A stretch of DNA of 64,000 nucleotides from Streptomyces nodosus (GCF_008704995.1 NZ_CP023747.1:1116001-1180000), one strand, 5' to 3'. Numbered from the stretch's first letter, positions 32,364 through 41,741 are shown. Program-made: numbers and translations. The notes: generated by a model from the letters alone, not told the origin.

Positions 32364-33701
32364 ATGTCCGATCCGGTGAGTGACGGTCCGGAGTCCCGCT
32401 CCGCCGTCACGGACGCCGAGGTGGAGGCGCTGGTCCGCGGCATCTGCTTCAAGACCGGCCCGCCCCGTTCCCTCGGTGTCGAGCTCGAATGGCTCGTCCA
32501 CGAGCTGCGGAAACCGTGGCTCCCCGTACCACCCGAACGTCTCCGGGCGGCCTATGCCGCGCTACGGTCCCTGCCCCTCAGTTCGGCGCTCACCGTCGAA
32601 CCCGGCGGCCAGCTGGAGCTCAGTTCCGCTCCCGCCGCCTCCCTGATGGAGTGCATACGGGCCGTGTCCGCCGACCTCGACGCGGTCCGCGCGTCGCTGG
32701 GCGAGGCGGGCATCGGACTCAGCGGCTACGGCCATGACCCGTGGAACCCCCCGCGTCGCTATCTCCATGAGCCGCGCTATGACGCCATGGAGAACTACCT
32801 CGACCGCGCCGGCCCCGAAGGGCGGAGAATGATGTGCTGCTCCGCCTCCGTCCAGGTGTGCCTGGACGCCGGTTACGAGGAGCCGGGCCCCCTCGGGCAC
32901 GGACGGCGCTGGTGGCTGGCGCACCAGTTGGGCGCGGTGCTGGTCGCCGCGTTCGCGCACTCGCCGCTGGCCCTGGGCCGGCCCACGGGCTGGCGCTCCA
33001 CGCGGCAGTCCCTGTGGGCCGCGATGGATCCGGGGCGCAGCGGCGCTCCGCCCCTGGGCGGCGACCCGCGCATGACCTGGGCCCGGCATGTGATGGACGC
33101 GCCCGTGATGTGCGTGCGGGCCGAGACCGGTCCCTGGCGGGTGCCGGACGGCATGAGCTTCCGGGCCTGGACCCGGTCGGCCGAGCCCCCGGACCGCGGC
33201 GACCTCGACTATCACCTCTCGACCCTGTTCCCTCCGATACGGCCCCGCGGCCATCTCGAACTCCGCATGATCGACGCCCAGCCGGGTGACGACGGATGGA
33301 TCGTGCCGCTCGCCGTGACGACCGCGCTCTTCGACGACCCGGAGGCCGCCGAGACCGCGTACCGGGCGGTGAAACCCCTCTCCGAACGGGCGGGTTCGCT
33401 GCCCGCCCCGTGCAATCCGCTGTGGGTCGCCGCCGCCCGGGACGGGCTGAGCGATCCCGAGCTGCGCGATGCCGCCACGGTCTGTTTCACGGCCGCGGCC
33501 GAGGCCCTGCCCCGGCTCGGCGCCACCGCCGAGGTCCGGCGTGCCGTGGCGCGGTTCTTCGAACGCTATGTGGCCAGGGGCCGCTGCCCCGCCGACGATC
33601 TGCTGCTCCGCTTCCAAGGGAGGGACATCCGTCCGGGCGAGGAGGACGCCCGGTTCGGCGGGGAGGACATCCGGTTCCACGGGAAGGACATCCGCACATG
33701 A
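32364..33701 (+). CDS. egtA: Glutamate-cysteine ligase, ergothioneine pathway
   Basis: A 445-aa protein from ATG 32364 with AGGAGGAT 7-14 nt upstream. It carries GCS2-type ligase blocks: RSLGVELEWLVHELRKPW, LTVEPGGQLELSSAPAAS, ENYLDRAGPEGRRMMCCSAS, VQVCLDAGYEEPGPLG and HLELRMIDAQPGDD. EgtA makes gamma-glutamylcysteine, the sulfur donor for EgtB. The extreme C-terminus (RFQGRDIRPGEEDARFGGED then RFHGKDIRT) is a charged degenerate repeat. First gene of egtABCD; its TGA overlaps the egtB ATG by 4 bp. Confidence 0.9.
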   Translation: MSDPVSDGPESRSAVTDAEVEALVRGICFKTGPPRSLGVELEWLVHELRKPWLPVPPERLRAAYAALRSLPLSSALTVEPGGQLELSSAPAASLMECIRAVSADLDAVRASLGEAGIGLSGYGHDPWNPPRRYLHEPRYDAMENYLDRAGPEGRRMMCCSASVQVCLDAGYEEPGPLGHGRRWWLAHQLGAVLVAAFAHSPLALGRPTGWRSTRQSLWAAMDPGRSGAPPLGGDPRMTWARHVMDAPVMCVRAETGPWRVPDGMSFRAWTRSAEPPDRGDLDYHLSTLFPPIRPRGHLELRMIDAQPGDDGWIVPLAVTTALFDDPEAAETAYRAVKPLSERAGSLPAPCNPLWVAAARDGLSDPELRDAATVCFTAAAEALPRLGATAEVRRAVARFFERYVARGRCPADDLLLRFQGRDIRPGEEDARFGGEDIRFHGKDIRT

Positions 33702-35014
33702 CCGACGAACCGCCGGCGATCGGCCCCGAGCGGCTCCGGGAGCGCGCGCTCCGGGCGCTGACCACGGCCCGCGACCGGACCGCGCTCCTGACCACCTGTG
33801 TCGACGGCCCCGACCTCGTCGCCCAGCACTCCCCGCTGATGTCGCCGCTGGTCTGGGACCTGGCGCACATAGGCAACCAGGAGGAGCTGTGGCTGCTGCG
33901 CACGGTCGCGGGACGGGAGGCCATGCGGCCCGAGATCGACGGGCTGTACGACGCCTTCGAGCACCCGCGCGCCGAGCGGCCCTCGCTGCCGCTGCTGCCG
34001 CCCGACGAGGCCCGCCGCTATGCCGCCGAGGTGCGCGGCCGGGCCCTGGACGTGCTGGAGAACACCCCGTTCGAGGGGCGGCGGCTGACCGAGGCGGGCT
34101 TCGCCTTCGGCATGATCGCCCAGCATGAGCAGCAGCACGACGAGACCATGCTGATCACCCATCAGCTGCGCAGGGGGCCGCGGGCGCTCACCGCTCCGGA
34201 TCCGGAGCCGGTGGCGCCGTACTCCGGGCCGTCCGAGGTTCTCGTGCCCGGGGGCCCGTTCACCATGGGCACCTCCACCGAGCCCTGGGCGCTGGACAAC
34301 GAACGGCCCGCCCATGTGCGGACGGTGCCCGCCTTCCATATCGACACCACCCCGGTGACCAACGCCGCCTATCGGGCCTTCATCGAGGACGGGGGCTATG
34401 ACGAGGAGCGCTGGTGGACCCCGCAGGGCTGGGCCCATATCCGCACCCACGGCCTGGACGCCCCGCTGTACTGGCGCCGGGAGGGCGGCGAGTGGCTGCG
34501 GCGGCGCTTCGGTGTCACCGAGGCCGTGCCGCCCGACGAGCCCGTGCTGCATGTGAGCTGGTACGAGGCGGACGCCTATGCCCGCTGGGCGGGGCGCCGG
34601 CTGCCCACGGAGGCCGAGTGGGAGAAGGCGGCCCGGCACGACCCGGCGACCGGCCGCTCCCGGCGCTATCCCTGGGGTGACGCCGACCCGGCGCCCGAGC
34701 ACGCCAACCTGGGCCAGCGGCATCTGCGTCCCGCGCCGGCCGGCAGTTACCCGGCGGGGGCCTCGCCGCTCGGGGTGCGTCAGCTGATCGGCGACGTCTG
34801 GGAGTGGACGGCGAGCGATCTGCTGCCGTACCCGGGGTTCAACGCGTTCCCGTACAAGGAGTACTCGGAGGTGTTCTTCGGTCCGGAGTACAAGGTGCTG
34901 CGCGGCGGTTCGTTCGCCGTGGACCCGGTGGCATGCCGGGGTACCTTCCGCAACTGGGACTATCCGGTCCGGCGGCAGATCTTCTCCGGGTTCCGCACCG
35001 CGAGGGACGCCTGA
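33698..35014 (+). CDS. egtB: Ergothioneine biosynthesis sulfoxide synthase EgtB
   Basis: 438 aa. The N-terminal DinB-like helical domain carries the iron ligands: WDLAHIGNQEELWLLR (about residues 51-66) and AQHEQQHDETMLITHQL (HxxxHxE, about 136-152). The C-terminal formylglycine-generating-enzyme-like domain (about 170-435) includes VPGGPFTMGTSTEPWALDNE, RLPTEAEWEKAARHDP, GDVWEWTASDLLPYPGFNAF and VLRGGSFAVDPVACRGTFRN. It oxidatively joins gamma-glutamylcysteine to hercynine using Fe(II) and O2. ATG overlaps egtA by 4 bp and its TGA overlaps the egtC ATG by 1 bp. Confidence 0.93.
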   Translation: MTDEPPAIGPERLRERALRALTTARDRTALLTTCVDGPDLVAQHSPLMSPLVWDLAHIGNQEELWLLRTVAGREAMRPEIDGLYDAFEHPRAERPSLPLLPPDEARRYAAEVRGRALDVLENTPFEGRRLTEAGFAFGMIAQHEQQHDETMLITHQLRRGPRALTAPDPEPVAPYSGPSEVLVPGGPFTMGTSTEPWALDNERPAHVRTVPAFHIDTTPVTNAAYRAFIEDGGYDEERWWTPQGWAHIRTHGLDAPLYWRREGGEWLRRRFGVTEAVPPDEPVLHVSWYEADAYARWAGRRLPTEAEWEKAARHDPATGRSRRYPWGDADPAPEHANLGQRHLRPAPAGSYPAGASPLGVRQLIGDVWEWTASDLLPYPGFNAFPYKEYSEVFFGPEYKVLRGGSFAVDPVACRGTFRNWDYPVRRQIFSGFRTARDA

Positions 35015-35874
35015 TGTGCCGTCAGCTCGCCTATCTGGGGCCCGAGGAGCCGCTCGGCCGGCTCCTGGTGGAGCCCCGGCACAGTCTCCTCCGGCAGTCG
35101 TGGGCGCCGCGGATGCAGCGCCATGGCACGGTCAACGCCGATGGTTTCGGCGTGGGTTGGTACGCGCCGGGGGATCCGGTGCCGGCCCGTTACCGACGGG
35201 CCGGTCCGATCTGGGGCGACGCCTCCTTCGCCGATCTGGCGCGGGTGGTGCGCTCGGGCGCGTTGCTGGCCGCCGTGCGGGACGCGACCGAGGGCAGTGC
35301 GCCCGGGGAGACCGCCACGGCGCCGTTCGCCGCGGGCCGGTGGCTGTTCAGCCACAACGGGGCCGTGGCCGGATGGCCCCGTTCGGTCGCCGGACCGGCC
35401 GGGACCCTGCCGCCGGCCGAGCTGCTGTCGCTGGAGGCACGCAGCGACTCGGCGATCGTCTGGGCCCTGGTGCTGGGCCGATTGCGCGCCGGTGACGAGG
35501 CGGGGCAGGCGCTGGCCGACACGGTGCTGGAGGTCGCCGCGGCGGCCCCGGGATCCCGGCTCAATCTGCTGCTCACCAACGGGGAGACGATCGTGGCGAG
35601 CGCCTGGGGCGACACGCTCTGGTACCTCGCCGAGCCGGGCGCCTCCCCCGCTCCCGGCTCGTCCCGCTCCCTCGGCCTCGCGCAGGCACCGGGGGGACCC
35701 CCACAGCCGGCGGGCACCTCCGTCGTGGTGGCCTCGGAACCCTATGACGACGACCCGCGCTGGCAGGAGGTGCCCGATCGTACGCTGCTCGTGGCCACGC
35801 GCACCGATGTCCTGCTGACCCCCCTCAAGGATCTCTGCCCGGCATCCGCACCCCCCGAGGAGCCCCGCACGTGA
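35014..35874 (+). CDS. egtC: Ergothioneine biosynthesis amidohydrolase EgtC
   Basis: A 286-aa class II glutamine amidotransferase-like hydrolase. The catalytic Cys is residue 2 (MCRQLAYLG). Other marks: [17 protein letters not shown] (about 38-54), [13 protein letters not shown] (about 108-120) and [14 protein letters not shown]. It removes the glutamyl group from the EgtB sulfoxide product. A Ser/Pro-rich insert ([19 protein letters not shown]) near 210-228 is a local linker expansion. It lies between egtB (1-bp overlap) and egtD (4-bp overlap). Confidence 0.92.
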   Translation: MCRQLAYLGPEEPLGRLLVEPRHSLLRQSWAPRMQRHGTVNADGFGVGWYAPGDPVPARYRRAGPIWGDASFADLARVVRSGALLAAVRDATEGSAPGETATAPFAAGRWLFSHNGAVAGWPRSVAGPAGTLPPAELLSLEARSDSAIVWALVLGRLRAGDEAGQALADTVLEVAAAAPGSRLNLLLTNGETIVASAWGDTLWYLAEPGASPAPGSSRSLGLAQAPGGPPQPAGTSVVVASEPYDDDPRWQEVPDRTLLVATRTDVLLTPLKDLCPASAPPEEPRT

Positions 35875-36872
35875 GCCCGTTCCATGTCACCCGCACCCTG
35901 CCCGAGGACGCCACGGACGCCGCGCTGCGCGCCGATGTGCTGCTCGGCCTCACCCGTCCCCAGGACCTCGGCCCCGCCTTCCCCACGGGGACGCCCCTGC
36001 TCAAGACGCTGCCGCCGAAGTGGTTCTACGACGCGCGCGGCAGCGAACTGTTCGAGAAGATCACCGAACTGCCCGAGTACTACCCGACGCGCGCCGAGCG
36101 GGAGATCCTGGTCGCCCGGGCCGGTGAGATCGCGTCCGCCACCCGCGCGCGCACCCTGGTCGAGCTGGGCTCCGGCTCCTCCGAGAAGACCCGCCATCTG
36201 CTGGACGCGCTGACCGGGCTGCGCACCTATGTGCCGGTGGACGTGAGCGAGAGCGCGCTCACCGGGGCGGGGCAGGCGCTGCTCGCCGAGCGGCCCGGTC
36301 TTGAGGTCCATGCGCTCATCGCCGACTTCACCGCCGGTCTCACCCTTCCCGAGACCCCCGGGCCACGGCTGGTCGCGTTCCTCGGCGGCACCATCGGCAA
36401 TCTGGTGCCCGCCGAGCGGGAGGTCTTCCTCGCCTCGGTGCGGTCGCTGCTGACGCCCGGGGACGCGCTGCTGCTCGGCACCGACCTGGTGAAGGAGCCG
36501 TCGGTGCTGGTGGCCGCGTACGACGACGCGGCCGGGGTGACGGCCGAGTTCGACAAGAACGTCCTGGCCGTCGTCAACCGCGAGCTGGGCGCCGACTTCG
36601 ACCTGGACGCGTTCGCCCATGTGGCCCTGTGGGACACCGGGAACGAGTGGATCGAGATGCGGCTGCGGGCGCTCACCGCACAGACCGTGAAGATCCCCGC
36701 GCTCGATCTGGCGGTCGACTTCGCGGCCGGCGAGGAGCTGCGCACCGAGGTGTCGGCGAAGTTCCGTGAGAGCGGTGTGCGGCGCGAACTGGCTGCGGCC
36801 GGACTGGATCTGACGCACTGGTGGACGGACGAGGAGGGAAGGTTCGCCCTGTCGTTGAGCAGGGTGCGCTGA
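35871..36872 (+). CDS. egtD: L-histidine N-alpha-methyltransferase EgtD
   Basis: A 333-aa protein from GTG 35871. SAM site [20 protein letters not shown] (about residues 88-107), [30 protein letters not shown] (about 166-182), [20 protein letters not shown] near 54-73, and the C-terminal [13 protein letters not shown] and [20 protein letters not shown] histidine-binding part. It trimethylates histidine to hercynine, the first intermediate of ergothioneine. Overlaps egtC by 4 bp. No egtE (PLP lyase) follows, as in many Streptomyces; another lyase would be needed. Confidence 0.93.
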   Translation: MSPFHVTRTLPEDATDAALRADVLLGLTRPQDLGPAFPTGTPLLKTLPPKWFYDARGSELFEKITELPEYYPTRAEREILVARAGEIASATRARTLVELGSGSSEKTRHLLDALTGLRTYVPVDVSESALTGAGQALLAERPGLEVHALIADFTAGLTLPETPGPRLVAFLGGTIGNLVPAEREVFLASVRSLLTPGDALLLGTDLVKEPSVLVAAYDDAAGVTAEFDKNVLAVVNRELGADFDLDAFAHVALWDTGNEWIEMRLRALTAQTVKIPALDLAVDFAAGEELRTEVSAKFRESGVRRELAAAGLDLTHWWTDEEGRFALSLSRVR

Positions 36873-36951
36873 CCGGCGGCGTCTTCGCTCCGAGGGCGAG
36901 GGCCCGCCCCCGCGCCGTCCTCGCGCGCCCCCGTCCGGCGGGCTCACCACG

Positions 36952-36968
36952 GTCCCGCCGGGCGGGAC
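36952..36968. terminator. Short hairpin between egtD and the convergent lipoprotein gene
   Basis: GTCCCGCC and GGCGGGAC are separated by 1 nt, giving a stem of about six pairs with a CCGGG loop. It lies 80 bp past egtD and 5 bp from the stop of the convergent gene. Weak but well placed. Confidence 0.4.
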
Positions 36969-36972
36969 GCGG

Positions 36973-38229
36973 TCACCCGGCGGAGAGTGTCCGGGTGATG
37001 CGGCGCGAGGCGCGGTCCGCTTCGGTCGCCGGGTCCGCGCCCTGGAGCACCTTGGTCATATAGGTCTTGATGGGGTTCTCGGCCTCGACGGCCGCCCAGG
37101 TGGGTGCGGCAGGAGTGGCCCGGCCCCGGGCGGCTCCGGCCGCCATCGCCGCGACGCCTTCCTCACCGGCGACCGCCGAGGCGAGGGAGGTCTTGTTGGG
37201 CACATAGTTCATCGTGCGGGCCAGGTCGGTCTGCCAGGTGGTGCCCGCCAGGGCCGCGACGACGGCGGTGGCGCCGGCGCGGTCGTCCGTGTTCTTGGGG
37301 ATCACCAGGTCGGAACCGCCGGTGAAGACGGCCCCGGGCCGGGCGGCCGTGCGGCCCGGGACGGGGAAGTACCCGAGTTTTCCCTTCAGTTCGGGGTTGG
37401 TCTGCTCGATCTGCTGGGCGAGCCCCGGCACCGCCACGATCTGTGCGACTTCTTCTCGCGCGAACACCTCGCCCTGCGGGGGGTGTTCCTCGTCGGCGTC
37501 GACCGGTCCGGCGCCCAGTGCCTGGAGCTGCCGGTAGAAATCCATGCCGCGCAGCGCGGCGGGCGTTTGCAGGGTGCCCTCCCACCGGCCGGCCGAGGTC
37601 TGCCGGGCCAGGTCGCCGCCCTCGTCCCAGATGAATCCGGAGAGGGTGTACCAGTCCTGTCCGGACAGATAGATGCCCTGTACGCCACCGGTGTCGAGCT
37701 TCGTGGTGTCGGCGAGCCAGCGGTCGCGCGTCTTCGGCGGCTCGGTGATGCCGGCCTGCGCGAACAGGTCCTTGCGGTAGATGACGACGCGGTTGGCGGC
37801 GTACCAGGGGACGCCGTACTGGTGTCCGGAGAACCTGCCCGGCTCGGCGAGGCCCGGCAGCCAGTGGTCCATGTCCCAGTCCCGCATCGACTCCAGGGTC
37901 AGATCGATCAGTCCGCCGCCGTCGACGTACTGGGCGACCTGGGTGTTGCCCACCTCGATGACATCGGGGCCGTCGCCGTCGGGCCGCCCGAGCGCTTCCT
38001 GGACCTTCGCGCCGATCCCGGTCCATTCCTGGATGCGGACATCGAGCCGCAGATCGTCGTGGGTCCGCTCGAAGTCGCGGGTGAACCGGGCGAGGAACGC
38101 GTCGGAGGCGCTGCCCTTCATCAGCCAGACCGTCACGGTCCGCCTCCCGCTCCCGGCGTCGGACAGAACTCCGCACGCGGTGAGGAGGCAGGCGCACACA
38201 CATATCAGGGCAAGCAAACGTCTTCGCAC
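36973..38229 (-). CDS. Sugar ABC-transporter solute-binding lipoprotein (orphan)
   Basis: A 418-aa protein from ATG 38229. Lipoprotein signal: RRRLLALICVCACLLTACG, Cys at residue 19. The body is a family-1 solute-binding fold: TVTVWLMKGSASDAFLARFT, DVIEVGNTQVAQYVDGGGLI, QYGVPWYAANRVVIYRKDLF, LSGQDWYTLSGFIWDEGGDL and ENPIKTYMTKVLQGADPATE. It should capture an oligosaccharide outside the membrane. No permease or ATPase genes flank it. A TGGT-N4-ACCA operator (38313-38326) lies 84 bp upstream, the pattern of DasR/GntR sites for N-acetylglucosamine genes, which suggests an amino-sugar ligand. Confidence 0.85.
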   Translation of the reverse strand: MRRRLLALICVCACLLTACGVLSDAGSGRRTVTVWLMKGSASDAFLARFTRDFERTHDDLRLDVRIQEWTGIGAKVQEALGRPDGDGPDVIEVGNTQVAQYVDGGGLIDLTLESMRDWDMDHWLPGLAEPGRFSGHQYGVPWYAANRVVIYRKDLFAQAGITEPPKTRDRWLADTTKLDTGGVQGIYLSGQDWYTLSGFIWDEGGDLARQTSAGRWEGTLQTPAALRGMDFYRQLQALGAGPVDADEEHPPQGEVFAREEVAQIVAVPGLAQQIEQTNPELKGKLGYFPVPGRTAARPGAVFTGGSDLVIPKNTDDRAGATAVVAALAGTTWQTDLARTMNYVPNKTSLASAVAGEEGVAAMAAGAARGRATPAAPTWAAVEAENPIKTYMTKVLQGADPATEADRASRRITRTLSAG

Positions 38230-38312
38230 GGAGGGTCCTGTTCAGCCTTGCGGACAAGAGAAGGGGCCCGACGTGGGGGACGAGCTCAGCGCTCGTACGG
38301 GTGTCCTGGATT

Positions 38313-38326
38313 TTGGTATGGACCAA
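38313..38326. promoter_or_regulatory. DasR-like (dre) operator candidate
   Basis: TTGGT-ATGG-ACCAA is a perfect 5-bp inverted repeat with a 4-nt centre. It fits the outer TGGT-N4-ACCA core of Streptomyces DasR sites (centre usually CTAG). It lies 84 bp ahead of the sugar-binding lipoprotein start and about 100 bp from the divergent dodecin ATG, so it could act on either. Confidence 0.55.
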
Positions 38327-38428
38327 TACGGAGGTCAAGGGGTGGTGCCCTCTCTCGCGGTCCCCGCTGCCCTACGGCACCGTGGAGTTGACGTGTGCCG
38401 CAGGCGCCGCGCGGAGAGGAGCAGCCCC

Positions 38429-38644
38429 ATGTCGGACCACACCTATCGGGTCACGGAAATCGTCGGCAGCTCGCCCGAGGGGATCGATCAGGCGATCCGC
38501 AATGCCGTCACCCGCGCCTCACACACCCTGCGCAAACTGGACTGGTTCGAGGTCACGCAGGTCAGGGGCCGGATCGAGGACGGCCGGATCGAGCACTACC
38601 AGGTCGGCCTGAAGGTGGGCTTCCGTCTGGAGGACGGCGAGTAG
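38429..38644 (+). CDS. Dodecin (flavin-storage protein)
   Basis: A 71-aa protein from ATG 38429 with GAGAGGAGC upstream. The whole chain matches dodecins: HTYRVTEIVGSSPEGIDQAI, RNAVTRASHTLRKLDWFEV, and GRIEDGRIEHYQVGLKVGFR. These dodecamers bind FMN/riboflavin (or CoA in some) and buffer free flavin in the cytoplasm. The Trp in LDWFEV is the flavin-stacking residue. Single gene, divergent from the solute-binding protein. Confidence 0.92.
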   Translation: MSDHTYRVTEIVGSSPEGIDQAIRNAVTRASHTLRKLDWFEVTQVRGRIEDGRIEHYQVGLKVGFRLEDGE

Positions 38645-38762
38645 GGGAACTCGGCGGGGGTTGCCGGGCGCGGGCCCTTCACCCGTACGGCGCAACGTCG
38701 TTCACCGGGCTCAGGACCGGGTCACGCCGAATTCTCGTACGGCGCTGATATACGACCCGACC

Positions 38763-40013
38763 ATGGTCAAACCTCACGTTGCGGACGGTACGCCGGTGCC
38801 GCAGGGTCGAGTGGTGAGCGCACTCTCGCCCACCCCCGTCGAGAAACATGCCGGGGGCGCCCGTGGCGTACGCCTTCCCCTGCGTAACCGGCTGCTGCCC
38901 GGCGCGGCGACGGCACTCGCCCTGTTCGCCGGTGTACGGCTGGCCGGGATCGCCGCGATCGTGCTGGCGAACCACCTCTCCGGCCGGCCGGCGCTCAGGA
39001 GCCTGGCCCACTCCTGGGACTCCCGCTGGTATCTGCACATCGCCGAGTTCGGCTACGGCACCCGTGCCCATGTCCTCGCCTCCACCGGTGCCGTTCAGCG
39101 GGACTGGGCGTTCTTCCCGCTCTACCCGGGACTCATCCGCGCCCTGTCCACCGTGCTGCCGCTCTCTCCGGGCGCGGCCGCCCTGCTGATCGCATGGAGC
39201 GCGGCGGGCGTGGCCGCGTACGGCATCTACGCGATCGGCCGACTGCTGTACGGACGAGCCGTGGCCACCGCGCTCGTCGGTCTGTGGGCCTGTCTGCCGC
39301 ACTCCGTCGTCCTGGGCATCGCCTACACCGAACCGCTGCTCACCGCGCTGGCCGCCTGGTCCCTGTATGCCGTGCTGAGGGACCGCTGGCTGTGGGCCGG
39401 TGTGCTGGCCGCGCTCGCGGGCCTGTCCCGGCCCACCGGGTTCGCGGTGGCCGGGGCGGTGTGCGCGGCGGCCGGATGGGAGATCGCCGGCAGACGCGGC
39501 CGCGTTCCGTCCGGGCTGTGGTGGGGGGCCGTCATCGCCCCGCTGGGCTGGGTGGGGTTCGTCCTGTGGGTCGGGGACCGTACGGGCGATCTGCTGGGCG
39601 GCTACTTCACGGTGCAGCGGGCCTGGGACTCCCGCTTCGACTTCGGCGCCGGTTCGCTGCACTTCCTCAAGTCGCTGCTGCTGCACGGCGGGCGGATCGT
39701 CTACCCGCTGGCCCTGGTCGTCGTCGCCACGGCGGTGGTGCTGTTCTGTCTGCTCTGCGCGGACCGCGCGCCCCTGCCCCTGGTGGTCTACGCCGGGATA
39801 CTCCTGCTGATCACGATCTGCGGCTCCGGGCCCTATGCGTCCAAACCCCGCTTCCTGGTGCCTGCCTTCCCGTTGCTGCTCCCGCTCGCGCTCGCCTGCG
39901 GCCGCAGCTGGCGGGTGCGCCCCCGGAACGTCCTGCTGCCGGGCGGGGCCCTGGCCCTGACGTCCGTGGCCTACGGGACCTATCTCATGACGGGCGGCCA
40001 CACCCCGCTGTGA
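38763..40013 (+). CDS. PIG-V-like integral membrane mannosyltransferase
   Basis: A 416-aa protein from ATG 38763, about ten membrane helices. The catalytic loop between helices 1 and 2 reads LAHSWDSRWYLHIAEFGYG (WDSxWY, about residues 82-100), followed by DWAFFPLYPGLIRAL, the hallmark of PIG-V/GPI mannosyltransferase II relatives in Actinobacteria. Later marks: AYTEPLLTALAAWSLYA and GLSRPTGFAVAG. It uses a polyprenyl-phosphate sugar outside the membrane; acceptor unknown. No ribosome site stands out. Followed by a small membrane protein gene on the same strand. Confidence 0.8.
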   Translation: MVKPHVADGTPVPQGRVVSALSPTPVEKHAGGARGVRLPLRNRLLPGAATALALFAGVRLAGIAAIVLANHLSGRPALRSLAHSWDSRWYLHIAEFGYGTRAHVLASTGAVQRDWAFFPLYPGLIRALSTVLPLSPGAAALLIAWSAAGVAAYGIYAIGRLLYGRAVATALVGLWACLPHSVVLGIAYTEPLLTALAAWSLYAVLRDRWLWAGVLAALAGLSRPTGFAVAGAVCAAAGWEIAGRRGRVPSGLWWGAVIAPLGWVGFVLWVGDRTGDLLGGYFTVQRAWDSRFDFGAGSLHFLKSLLLHGGRIVYPLALVVVATAVVLFCLLCADRAPLPLVVYAGILLLITICGSGPYASKPRFLVPAFPLLLPLALACGRSWRVRPRNVLLPGGALALTSVAYGTYLMTGGHTPL

Positions 40014-40127
40014 GCCGCCGTCGCCCCGGCCGCGGTCCCCCCGGGGCCGCAGGACCGCCCCGCTGTCTGGCCCGCGGCGATGCGGGTACCCGGGGAGGCG
40101 TCGGCACTCTCTGGGGAGATGACTCGG

Positions 40128-40403
40128 ATGCTGCTCATCGGACTGTTCCTCCTCGCGGCAACCGCCGCCTTCACCGTGCTGGCGATCATCGGCAATCTGG
40201 CCGGCGGCCCCCACTACACCGTGTCGGTGCTGCACCATGTGATCGCCACCATGAGCGCCCTCGCCATCTTCGCGGCGGGCCTCGCCCTGGCGCTGATCTT
40301 CACGCTGGGCCTGGCCACGGCGATGATCGGGATGCTGCACCGACGTCACCGGCACCGGACTCCGCGGCACGCGGCGCACGTGGGACCGGGGCCGATGAGA
40401 TGA
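40128..40403 (+). CDS. Small two-helix membrane protein, unknown function
   Basis: 91 aa from ATG 40128, chosen for GGGGAG 9 nt upstream; ATG 40080 or 40119 are alternatives. Two hydrophobic helices: LLIGLFLLAATAAFTVLAII (about residues 2-21) and ALAIFAAGLALALIFTLGLA (about 45-66). Then a His/Arg-rich tail HRRHRHRTPRHAAHVG, which should face the cytoplasm. No family recognised. It follows the mannosyltransferase by about 110 bp and may share its transcript. Confidence 0.6.
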   Translation: MLLIGLFLLAATAAFTVLAIIGNLAGGPHYTVSVLHHVIATMSALAIFAAGLALALIFTLGLATAMIGMLHRRHRHRTPRHAAHVGPGPMR

Positions 40404-40475
40404 ACGAGCCGGACACCGCCGCCCGGCACACCGGTCCCCGCGGCCGGTGACGCCGGGCGGCCCGGCGCAGACCCG

Positions 40476-40940
40476 TCACCCCGTCGTGCGGGGTTCGCCG
40501 GAGGCGCGCCAGCCGCTCCAGCGGTGGACGGTGATCAGAACCACCGGTCCGTCCGGCGGGACGTCCCGGTACTGGGGGTATTTCCGTGCGAGCAGCGCAA
40601 GAGCGGTCCGGCGGGCGTCGCGGTCCTGCTCGTCGGCCGCGTCCGGCCACACGGTGCGGGCGCCCCCGTCGGCCCGCGCCCACCACAGCCGTTCCCAGTC
40701 CTCGTCGTACACGTCCACCAGCAGGGACACGGCCGGAGTGACGGCGACATTGCGCAGCCGCTTCAGCCGCGGGGAGCTCTTCGGCTTGCGGTCCACGGCC
40801 GTCACGATCCCGTCCTCGCCGTGCCGGGCGAAGACCATCGGCACCAGATGGGGGCGCCCCTCGGGATCCACCGTCGCGAGCCGTGCGACCCTGGCCCCGG
40901 CGAAGCACCGGCGCGCCTCGTCCCGAGTCATCCGCGGCAC
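40476..40940 (-). CDS. PPOX-class F420-dependent oxidoreductase (TIGR03668-like)
   Basis: A 154-aa protein from ATG 40940. It opens MTRDEARRCFAGARVARLAT, then VDPEGRPHLVPMVFARHG, AVDRKPKSSPRLKRLRNVAV, LLVDVYDEDWERLWWARADG and ALALLARKYPQYRDVPPDG. This is the split-barrel flavin/F420 fold of the TIGR03668 family found in F420-producing actinobacteria. It likely binds F420 or FMN and reduces an unknown substrate. Convergent with nothing; separated from the preceding small membrane gene by 72 bp. Confidence 0.82.
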   Translation of the reverse strand: MPRMTRDEARRCFAGARVARLATVDPEGRPHLVPMVFARHGEDGIVTAVDRKPKSSPRLKRLRNVAVTPAVSLLVDVYDEDWERLWWARADGGARTVWPDAADEQDRDARRTALALLARKYPQYRDVPPDGPVVLITVHRWSGWRASGEPRTTG

Positions 40941-41222
40941 TGTCGCTCCTCCTCGGGTCTCCTCCTGCGGGTCCTGCGGGCCGCCCGGGCCGGTGGATCC
41001 GGCGATCCGTCGGTCCCCTCCCGTTGCTCCTCCGGCGCGGACGGGTACCCGGAGCCCGGCCCCTCACACCGTTTCCCGGCCGGGGCGGGGGGACGGGGCG
41101 CACACTGGAAGGGCACATCCGTTCGCGGCGGGCGCACCCGTGGACCGCCTGTCCACCTCCCGGCAGCCGCCCGGCCGTCCGGACCAGGAGCCCCCGACGG
41201 CCGACCGGGCAAGGAGGGTGTC

Positions 41223-41741
41223 GTGGAATTCGACGTGATCGTGGAGATCCCCCAGGGTTCGCGCAACAAGTACGAGATGGATCACGAGCGGCATCGGATG
41301 CGGCTGGACCGGATGCTGTTCACCTCCACCCGCTACCCGGCGGACTACGGCTATATCGACCACACGCTCGGCCGCGACGGCGACCCGCTCGACGCCCTCG
41401 TCCTGGTCGGGGAGCCCACCTTCCCCGGCTGTGTCATCGAGTGCCGTGCCGTGGGCATGTACGTCATGAGGGACGAGAAGGGCCCGGACGAGAAGATCCT
41501 CTGTGTGCCGGCGCACGACCCGAGGTACGCGGCCCTCCAGGACATCGACGACGTCCCCGCCTTCGACCGGCTGGAGATCACCCACTTCTTCGAGGTCTAC
41601 AAGGACCTGGAGCCCGGCAAGTCGGTCGAGGGGTCCCACTGGGAGGGCCGGGAGCCGGCGTACGGCGAGATCGAGAGGTCCCGCGAGCGCGCCGCCGGGG
41701 ACCGACGGTCCCGGGGCGGCGTGGGCCACGCGCCCATCTGA
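41223..41741 (+). CDS. ppa: Inorganic pyrophosphatase (family I)
   Basis: A 172-aa protein from GTG 41223 with AAGGAGG 5 nt upstream; the much longer upstream frame is not used. Active-site blocks: VIVEIPQGSRNKYEMDHERH, RYPADYGYIDHTLGRDGDPL, DALVLVGEPTFPGC, and DPRYAALQDIDDVPAF and ITHFFEVYKDLEPGKSVEG. The Asp triad DGDPLDALV (about residues 56-64) and later DEKILCVPAHD are intact. It hydrolyses pyrophosphate from biosynthesis in the cytoplasm. The C-terminus has an extra basic tail (ERAAGDRRSRGGVGHAPI). Confidence 0.92.
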   Translation: MEFDVIVEIPQGSRNKYEMDHERHRMRLDRMLFTSTRYPADYGYIDHTLGRDGDPLDALVLVGEPTFPGCVIECRAVGMYVMRDEKGPDEKILCVPAHDPRYAALQDIDDVPAFDRLEITHFFEVYKDLEPGKSVEGSHWEGREPAYGEIERSRERAAGDRRSRGGVGHAPI

